A stretch of 13,498 bases of DNA from an uncultured cyanobacterium (lineage in GTDB: Bacteria > Cyanobacteriota > Cyanobacteriia > Cyanobacteriales > Geitlerinemataceae), in the NCBI GenBank assembly GCA_937121005.1, contig CAKZKB010000145.1:1-13498 (forward strand), written 5' to 3'. The position numbers were made by a program, and so were the translations under genes. This document shows positions 6,558 to 11,491 of the stretch, one piece after another; positions within the stretch are counted from its first letter, which is position 1, and each line of letters opens with the position of its first letter. The notes beneath the pieces are model-generated. The model ran no database searches, was not told where the DNA came from, and saw only the letters and a program-made list of their open reading frames with translations.

Positions 6558-6572
6558 GTTAAATAATTTAAC
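6558..6572. promoter_or_regulatory. AT-rich palindrome, possible operator
   Basis: GTTAAATAATTTAAC has 7-bp arms around a single central base. The form suits a dimeric regulator. It lies about 206 bp upstream of the TMEM14-like gene and about 197 bp upstream of the sulfotransferase gene. No regulator can be named. Confidence 0.3.
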
Positions 6573-6696
6573 GTTGCGAGCTCGTCTGTGGAATGCGATC
6601 GATTGTAACATTTTTGCGCCAGGGCTTGACAAGCGGCCGTCCAACGGATGCCATGTCCATCAAGGGTAAAAAGCCATGATGGTCGATCGTTGAAAA

Positions 6697-6724
6697 GTAG
6701 GGGCGATTCGCGAATCGCCCCTAC
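6697..6724. repeat. Perfect 28-bp palindrome (cyanobacterial REP-like)
   Basis: The arm GTAGGGGCGATTCG (6697-6710) is followed without a loop by its exact reverse complement CGAATCGCCCCTAC (6711-6724). A related palindrome sits at 11453-11474. The shared GTAGGGGCGA start suggests one dispersed family. It ends 6 bp before the -10-like box of the sulfotransferase gene. Confidence 0.85.
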
Positions 6725-6730
6725 AGGTTG

Positions 6731-6736
6731 TATAAT
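6731..6736 (+). promoter_or_regulatory. Candidate -10 box of the sulfotransferase gene
   Basis: TATAAT occurs 32 bp before the ATG at 6769. At 17 bp upstream of the box lies the palindrome rather than a TTGACA-like -35, so any promoter would be weak or depend on an activator. A short leader of about 25 nt without a Shine-Dalgarno would result. Confidence 0.4.
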
Positions 6737-6768
6737 CATCGATTGTCGATCCTCGTCTCCCAATCCCC

Positions 6769-7608
6769 ATGAAAACGATTTTCCTCGGTGGGAGTCCCCG
6801 TAGCGGTACGACACTCCTGCAAAGCGTCCTCTGTTCCGACAAGCAAACCAATCCGTTAATCCGGGAAGTCACCTATTTGGCATCCATGCTGGGCGCGTAC
6901 CGCATGGGAAAAACGTATTATACTGATGAAGTGGAAGACTATTTTCAAAGTCGGGAAGACCTGCAACAATTCAGTGCTGAATGGACGATCGCGTTTTTAG
7001 AAAAAGTGCGACAACGCTACGCACCCGCTACCTGTTTGGTACTCCAATCTCCCGAACTGACGAAATATTTCCCCGAACTGCACGAACTCCTTCCCGACGC
7101 TCAATTTCTGATTTCCGTGCGCGATCCGCGAGACACGATCGCCTCTTTAATTGAAGTAGGAGAAAAGATGAAACACTCCGGGACAACCGCACAACAAAAG
7201 GGCGCATTTCTCCAGACTCGCGATGTGGCGCAACTGTCTCGCCTGTACCGATCGTACTACACGCCAGCCCTGAAAGAAACCTCGGCCACATTTCGCGATC
7301 GCCTGCGGTTCGTCAAATACGAAGGATTAACCTCCCATACCGCCACCGTTCTCGAACAACTGCGATCGTTTTCTGGTTTGGAACTGCAAGACTTTAATCC
7401 CGCAGGAGAATGGCAGCGCAATACTATCGACTTTCAGCAGCTATCCGAAGCCGATCGTCCTTGGTGGTCGAACGAATTATATGGCAAAGCGATCGCCAAC
7501 AGCCGTATCGGTCGCTACCGCCAGATTCTCAGTGTAGATGAAATCGCGATCGTCGAACGGGAATGTCAAGATATTTTACATCTGTTTAGTTATTCTTCTG
7601 TTAGCTAG
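6769..7608 (+). CDS. PAPS-dependent sulfotransferase family protein
   Basis: A 279-residue soluble protein of the sulfotransferase superfamily, which moves a sulfuryl group from PAPS to a hydroxyl or amino acceptor. The PAPS 5'-phosphosulfate loop is FLGGSPRSGTTLLQSVL (5-21). The 3'-phosphate site is ISVRDPRDTIASLIEV (115-130), with the conserved Arg and Ser. A later RFVKYEGLTSH (180-190) corresponds to the RYEDL segment of the family, and the end NSRIGRYRQILSVDEI (244-259) to its SxxGRWR region. The acceptor cannot be read. No PAPS synthesis, polyketide, glycosyltransferase or sugar genes are beside it, so it stands alone between the gene-free spacer and the convergent TPR-CHAT gene. The ATG at 6769 places the P-loop at residue 8, as usual. 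A spacer of 51 bp without a clear terminator follows. Confidence 0.9.
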   Translation: MKTIFLGGSPRSGTTLLQSVLCSDKQTNPLIREVTYLASMLGAYRMGKTYYTDEVEDYFQSREDLQQFSAEWTIAFLEKVRQRYAPATCLVLQSPELTKYFPELHELLPDAQFLISVRDPRDTIASLIEVGEKMKHSGTTAQQKGAFLQTRDVAQLSRLYRSYYTPALKETSATFRDRLRFVKYEGLTSHTATVLEQLRSFSGLELQDFNPAGEWQRNTIDFQQLSEADRPWWSNELYGKAIANSRIGRYRQILSVDEIAIVERECQDILHLFSYSSVS

Positions 7609-7659
7609 AATTGAAGATGGGGGTGATACAATCAGAAAAGAACAGTAGCGAGTTTGTTT

Positions 7660-9999
7660 TTACTCCCCTTCTCCCACTAACACAAACGCTGCCCAATCGC
7701 GCGGTAACGGATACTCTACCATTGTCGCTAGCATTGCCTGTCGCAAGGCTCGCGCTTTATCGGGCTCGTCCTGCAATTGTTGGTAGAATTGTACCATCAA
7801 TTCCGCCGTTGGCGCGTCGGGAACTTGCCACAACGAAACCACCACACTCGGTACGCCAGCCCCAACGAACGATCGCGATAACCCCACCACGCCATCGCCC
7901 GTAATGCGCCCGCGTCCGCTATCGCACGCGCTCAACACCACTAAATGGGCGTTGAGTTGCAATGGCAAGATCTCAGCCGCCGACAGCAAACCACTATCGT
8001 CGCTGGTGGGGGCGAGGGCAAGGGCTCCCGGAATGCCTGTCCCCAAGTCATCGAGGAGCCCGTGTGTCGCCAAGTGAACGAGATCGGCACCACTCAGACG
8101 CGAGAGAACGGCTGCTTTGGTCGCTTCCGCACCAATTAGGGGTTCGGTATCGAGAAGTTCGGCGATCGCCTGGGCTTCGAGTTCCGCGCCGGGTAAGGGT
8201 TCGAGGGGATCGGGGGATCCCGGAACCGAGGGCATGACGGGGTTGCCCACCACTGTCGCTTGGCGCGGGTAGCCGACGACGAGACGATCGCCTTGGGTTG
8301 TCAACCGTTCTCGCTGCTGGCGCGTCAGGCTGAGGGTTTGGATCGAGGGGGCGACGCGAAAGGTATGCTTTTCGATGAAAAACTGCTCGTTTTCGTCTTG
8401 TAAGGCGGCAAAAGGAACTAGGAAAAGTTCGCCTTGAGGAATAAAAATGACGTGGGCTTCGGGATCGCTGGGCAGTAAATCGGCAATGGGTTCGATCAGG
8501 AGTTGGTAGCTTTCTTGCAAGCGACGAATGCCGGAAAAGTTGTCATCCGTTGCGGTTGTATCTACGATAATTGTAGTCCGAGTTCCCCGTGCAATTTGCG
8601 CGATCGCCCCGCGTCCGGTTTGCGCCCCCAAGCTGGCATCAATGGCAGTATCGGCAATTGAGGAATCCTCCAGATCCACTGCCCGCAATTCGATTTCGCC
8701 ATCGGGATCGACAACCCACACGAACAGTTGAGAATCGCCGATGGCGTATTCAACTAGAGTGGCATTTTGTTCGGCAGCAATAGCGCGAATTTGTTGGATC
8801 GAAGGCGGATCGAAATAGGTGCGTTCGGCGCGATCGTAGTCTTCCGCTTCTAAAAATAGGCGGCTGGCAATGAGTTCGACAAAGGCACGCGCCCGACTGC
8901 GTTCGGCAATTTCTAGGGCTTCTTCGGGACGATCGTCCTCGATTAAAATTTGTTGCAGTTGTTGGTAACTTGCGGCGATGGTTTCGGCGAAGTCAATTTT
9001 TAAGGCATCGCGGCTACCCAATTGAGAGCGCGATCGCTCTAGAATGTCGATAGCTTCGCGCAGCAGTTGTTCCGATCGAGAGCGATCGCCAACAATTGCC
9101 CAAACCCGAGATAACTTAGCTAAATACTGTCCGCGCAGAATGTTTTCTGAGGCGCGAAAGTCGCGATCGAGTTCGTTTTGCGTGCGTTCGGCGAGGGTAA
9201 TGGCGCGATCGCGATCGCCTGCTAGTGCGTAACTAAGCGCTAGTTCAGTAGGGTAAAGTTGCAGAATAACTAGGTTTTGTTCTAGGGAAGAGATGTCAGA
9301 CGTTTCGGAGATGTTAACTGCTTGTTGGTGAGATTCAATGGCGCGATCGTACTGTTGCAATTCTCGGTACGCATTGCCGAGTAGAACCAAAGAATAGAGC
9401 GTTCCAGTATTCAAATCGATGCCCTGACGATCCGCATAAAAATGAGAAGATCGTTCGTGCCAAACTACGGCTTCTTGATAGTTGGCAATGGCGCGATCGT
9501 AGTCACCTAAATTCTGATACGCGAGTCCTAAAGAGTTAAAAAGGTTGCCTCGATGAAAAATGTTCTCGTCGCCGAGATCGATCGCGAACGCTTTTTGAAA
9601 ATAGTCGATCGCATTTTCATATTTTCCCAGACTAGATTGAATGTTTCCCAAACCGCTTAATGCCAAGAGTTCCGATCGGCGATCGTCTAGTTCTCGTGCC
9701 AGTTCTAACGTTTGTTGGTAATGCGTTTGCGCCTGGGGGTAACTTCCGAGTTGCAAATACAATCCTCCCAACCAAAATGAGGCTTGCAATTCTCCCGGAC
9801 GATCGTCAATGTCTTGATAAATAGTTAACGCACGTTCAAATAAGTCGATGGCACTAAACCCATCAGTTTGTAGCAATTGAATTGCTTCGACAAGGAGGCG
9901 ATCGGCTTCCACTTTGCGATCGCTTTGCACTTGCGCGATCGCGGGAGAAACCAACAAAGGAATGGCACTGACAGCAACAATAGCAGAACTACGAAACAT
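7660..9999 (-). CDS. Secreted TPR-CHAT protein (caspase-like peptidase fold)
   Basis: A 779-residue protein. Residues 1-22 form a signal peptide with an AIA-Q cleavage site, so it probably acts in the periplasm or outside. Residues about 30-380 contain tetratricopeptide repeats with the typical G-x-Y-x-x-A pattern (for example LGSYPQA 84-90, LGKYENA 124-130, LGDYDRA 164-170, LQQYDRA 214-220). The CHAT domain (about 400-779) has the caspase-like dyad: His646 in VHLATHG and Cys692 in VVLSACDSGRG, plus the late GAGVPSVVVSLWQVPD (713-728) and DWAAFVLVG (768-776). Both catalytic residues are present, so it is probably an active cysteine protease; the target is unknown. A local VVGYP...VVGNP doubling lies at 574-587. 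The ATG (9997-9999) has AAGGAG at a good distance and lies inside the end of the upstream nuclease-like gene (11-bp overlap), indicating co-translation. Confidence 0.93.
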   Translation of the reverse strand: MFRSSAIVAVSAIPLLVSPAIAQVQSDRKVEADRLLVEAIQLLQTDGFSAIDLFERALTIYQDIDDRPGELQASFWLGGLYLQLGSYPQAQTHYQQTLELARELDDRRSELLALSGLGNIQSSLGKYENAIDYFQKAFAIDLGDENIFHRGNLFNSLGLAYQNLGDYDRAIANYQEAVVWHERSSHFYADRQGIDLNTGTLYSLVLLGNAYRELQQYDRAIESHQQAVNISETSDISSLEQNLVILQLYPTELALSYALAGDRDRAITLAERTQNELDRDFRASENILRGQYLAKLSRVWAIVGDRSRSEQLLREAIDILERSRSQLGSRDALKIDFAETIAASYQQLQQILIEDDRPEEALEIAERSRARAFVELIASRLFLEAEDYDRAERTYFDPPSIQQIRAIAAEQNATLVEYAIGDSQLFVWVVDPDGEIELRAVDLEDSSIADTAIDASLGAQTGRGAIAQIARGTRTTIIVDTTATDDNFSGIRRLQESYQLLIEPIADLLPSDPEAHVIFIPQGELFLVPFAALQDENEQFFIEKHTFRVAPSIQTLSLTRQQRERLTTQGDRLVVGYPRQATVVGNPVMPSVPGSPDPLEPLPGAELEAQAIAELLDTEPLIGAEATKAAVLSRLSGADLVHLATHGLLDDLGTGIPGALALAPTSDDSGLLSAAEILPLQLNAHLVVLSACDSGRGRITGDGVVGLSRSFVGAGVPSVVVSLWQVPDAPTAELMVQFYQQLQDEPDKARALRQAMLATMVEYPLPRDWAAFVLVGEGE

Positions 10000-10621
10000 C
10001 GATCGCTCCTTTTAATTGTTTCAGAATTTGCAATACCGGATACAGATCGTTACCTGGGTTGCGAATATAGAACATTTTCGATAAACTGTAGCGAGCGATC
10101 GCCTTACGATCGAGTTTGACAAATAAAAAGTTGGCTCCATTCGTCAGCAGTCCGAAGCGAGGACGATCGCGGTCAGGAAAACCTAACAAATAGGCGAGCA
10201 GTTGCGCCAAACCAACTTCTAGAGAAAATGCGGCTCTTTTTGACTCGATGGCGGCAATCCAGAATCCGTTGCTTGCTAAGAGAACATCAATTTTCCCTGT
10301 CACTTTTGTCTCTCCATCCAGATCGAAAATATCGATAGATGCTTCAGTCTTAATATGGAAGGGAGGCAAATAAAATCCCGCCAAATCCAGCAGTGGCGAC
10401 AGTACGATCGTTTTCACTGCACTTTCGAGTAAAGGAGGATAATCTAACAGATTGATATAGCTTGCTTTTACGCGATCGAGTTTTTGTTTTTCCGACTCCT
10501 CGAGTTCGGGGAATCTTTGTTGCCATTCCCAAAAGAAATTCTCGTCTTCGGTTAGTTGGACTCCGAAGCGATCGCTGAGTTCTCTTACAGTAATATCTTT
10601 AGCCGATCGAGTTTGCACCAT
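9989..10621 (-). CDS. PD-(D/E)XK nuclease-like protein (often annotated as restriction endonuclease subunit R)
   Basis: A 210-residue soluble protein of a family common in cyanobacteria and often labelled restriction endonuclease subunit R, although it has no helicase part. The N-terminal region is helical and charged (residues about 1-75), then SPLLDLAGFYLPPFHI. The fold core is GKIDVLLAS, then AAIESKRAAFS (the D and E-x-K of PD-(D/E)XK), then a Gln helix GLAQLLAYLLG and FGLLTNGANFLFVKL. The catalytic residues are present; DNA cleavage has not been shown for the family as far as I know. The ATG at 10619-10621 (MVQTRSAKD) is preferred over a TTG at 10642 because family members usually begin near this point. 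Its last 11 bp overlap the TPR-CHAT gene, forming a two-gene unit. An extended -10 promoter lies 67 bp upstream. Confidence 0.85.
   Translation of the reverse strand: MVQTRSAKDITVRELSDRFGVQLTEDENFFWEWQQRFPELEESEKQKLDRVKASYINLLDYPPLLESAVKTIVLSPLLDLAGFYLPPFHIKTEASIDIFDLDGETKVTGKIDVLLASNGFWIAAIESKRAAFSLEVGLAQLLAYLLGFPDRDRPRFGLLTNGANFLFVKLDRKAIARYSLSKMFYIRNPGNDLYPVLQILKQLKGAIDVS
10006..10011 (-). promoter_or_regulatory. Strong Shine-Dalgarno of the TPR-CHAT gene
   Basis: The minus strand reads AAGGAG, then six bases, then ATG (9997-9999). The site lies inside the coding end of the upstream PD-(D/E)XK gene, so ribosomes finishing that gene are beside it. It fixes the start of the signal peptide. 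Confidence 0.8.
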
Positions 10622-10687
10622 CAATTTTATCTGTGCGAGCAAAGTTTTCCTTGCTGCATCTGACTAGACGATCTAAAATGCTTTATT

Positions 10688-10693
10688 ATTATA
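10688..10693 (-). promoter_or_regulatory. Extended -10 promoter for the nuclease/TPR-CHAT pair, with short dyad
   Basis: The minus strand reads TGCTATAAT, a full extended -10 element (TGnTATAAT; hexamer at 10688-10693, TGC at 10694-10696). No good -35 is seen at 17 bp, which an extended -10 can tolerate. The box lies within a small dyad, ATGCT (10678-10682) and AGCAT (10693-10697). Transcription would start about 55-60 nt before the ATG at 10621. Confidence 0.5.
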
Positions 10694-10714
10694 GCATAAA
10701 AATCGTACTTTGGT

Positions 10715-11290
10715 TTACCCGATAACCTCATCTACTGTTAACTGACAATCTGGGAAAGCAAGTGGAGTCATTTCCTCCTCAGTTTGAAAAGTTCGTTTTG
10801 TCCGATACCCCTGCGAACTCGGATCGCGATAGACTTCCACCCAACCTCGAGTCAAATCCACCAACCACATCTCGATAATTCCCGCCGTTCCATAGAGGGG
10901 AACTTTCACTTCGCGATCGAATTGTATCGTCGTGTCGGCGACTTCTACCACTAACAAAACGTCATCGGGTTGGGGATAGCGATCGCCGTAGAAATCCGAT
11001 CGCGGTTGCAGCAATGCTAAATCCGGTTGCGGTTGCGATCGCTGGTTCAGTTCGATAGAATTTTGCGGCCAAATGACAGCGCGATCGGCCAATGCAATCG
11101 CAAAATATTGAGTCAAGCGGGCGACGCAGGCCTGATGTTTTGTCCCGATCGGCGACATTTCTAAAATCGTTCCGTCAATGAGTTCTAGGCGTTTTTCAGG
11201 CGCGATCGCGCCGACTTCCGCCAGTTGGCGATAGGCTTGTACGTCAAAGCGATAAATTGTTGGGTAGTCTGTTGTCGCGGCGGGAAGCAT
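10715..11290 (-). CDS. Uma2 family PD-(D/E)XK protein
   Basis: A 191-residue Uma2 (DUF820, PF05685) protein, a family greatly expanded in cyanobacteria and placed in the PD-(D/E)XK fold; its cellular role is not settled. The signatures are in order: KRLELIDGTILEMSPIGTKH (33-52, with E36), QPDLALL (88-94, D90), VLLVVEVADTTIQFDREVKV (111-130, with E116 and K129), PLYGTAGIIEMWLVDL (131-146) and WVEVYRDP (150-157). All expected acidic and Lys residues are present, so it looks intact. The length is usual. It starts at ATG 11288-11290. It is 93 bp from the downstream PD-(D/E)XK gene and 201 bp from topA upstream, with a repeat element between. Confidence 0.92.
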   Translation of the reverse strand: MLPAATTDYPTIYRFDVQAYRQLAEVGAIAPEKRLELIDGTILEMSPIGTKHQACVARLTQYFAIALADRAVIWPQNSIELNQRSQPQPDLALLQPRSDFYGDRYPQPDDVLLVVEVADTTIQFDREVKVPLYGTAGIIEMWLVDLTRGWVEVYRDPSSQGYRTKRTFQTEEEMTPLAFPDCQLTVDEVIG

Positions 11291-11347
11291 TGTCTAAATT
11301 TTCAATCTTGTAAACGTTCGCCCTTTACACGCGATCTTTAGGTACAC

Positions 11348-11434
11348 AGAAACCCGGTTTCTGAAAGGATAGACTCGAATTTTGTCTGGCGATCCGCGAG
11401 AAACCGGGTTTCTTACTTTGACCTGAATGCTTAC
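11348..11434 (-). repeat. Nested inverted-repeat element, copy 2
   Basis: AGAAACCCGGTTTCT (11348-11362) and AGAAACCGGGTTTCT (11399-11413) enclose a 36-bp middle. Its reverse complement shares CGAGTCTATCCTTT and most other bases with copy 1 (60 of 66 over the core by eye). The outer end ACCTGAATGCTTAC (11421-11434) matches the copy 1 and copy 3 termini. On the other side the end is diverged or truncated (AGGTACAC near 11340-11347). It lies between topA and the Uma2 gene. Confidence 0.85.
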
Positions 11435-11452
11435 GCCTGTAGTATAGAAATG

Positions 11453-11474
11453 TAGGGGCGAACGGCGTTCGCCC
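11453..11474. repeat. Palindrome of the GTAGGGGCGA family, just past topA
   Basis: Nine-base arms GGGCGAACG (11456-11464) and CGTTCGCCC (11466-11474) surround one base, preceded by GTA. It lies 17 bp beyond the topA stop, so on the minus strand it could serve as a terminator hairpin, though no T-run follows. Confidence 0.7.
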
Positions 11475-11491
11475 TCCAGCCGCCATCGCCC

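Larger units (their letters stand above)
6352..6768. other. Gene-free spacer between divergent genes
   Basis: These 417 bp separate the TMEM14-like gene (minus) and the sulfotransferase gene (plus). They hold the heptamer array at the left end, HIP1 sites such as 6530-6537, an AT-rich near-palindrome at 6558-6572, the 28-bp palindrome at 6697-6724 and a -10-like box at 6731-6736. A 153-codon minus-strand frame running through it has repeat-derived, low-complexity ends and no family likeness, so I do not call it a gene. Confidence 0.7.

Noticed and set aside
6624..6640. TTGACA near 6625 as a -35 box
   Set aside because: No -10-like hexamer follows at 16-18 bp, and the TATAAT at 6731 is far too distant.
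6353..6814. A 153-codon minus-strand frame across the spacer before the sulfotransferase gene
   Set aside because: Its C-terminal end is translated heptamer repeat, its N-terminal end is antisense to the sulfotransferase start and the palindrome, and it has no family likeness.
7660..9999. TPR-CHAT protein as a Craspase-like (CRISPR-linked) effector
   Set aside because: There is no cas gene or CRISPR array in the window, and the signal peptide fits the common exported cyanobacterial TPR-CHAT type.
9989..10621. Nuclease-like gene as part of a restriction-modification system
   Set aside because: No methyltransferase, specificity subunit or helicase gene is nearby; the usual annotation label is not supported by the sequence.
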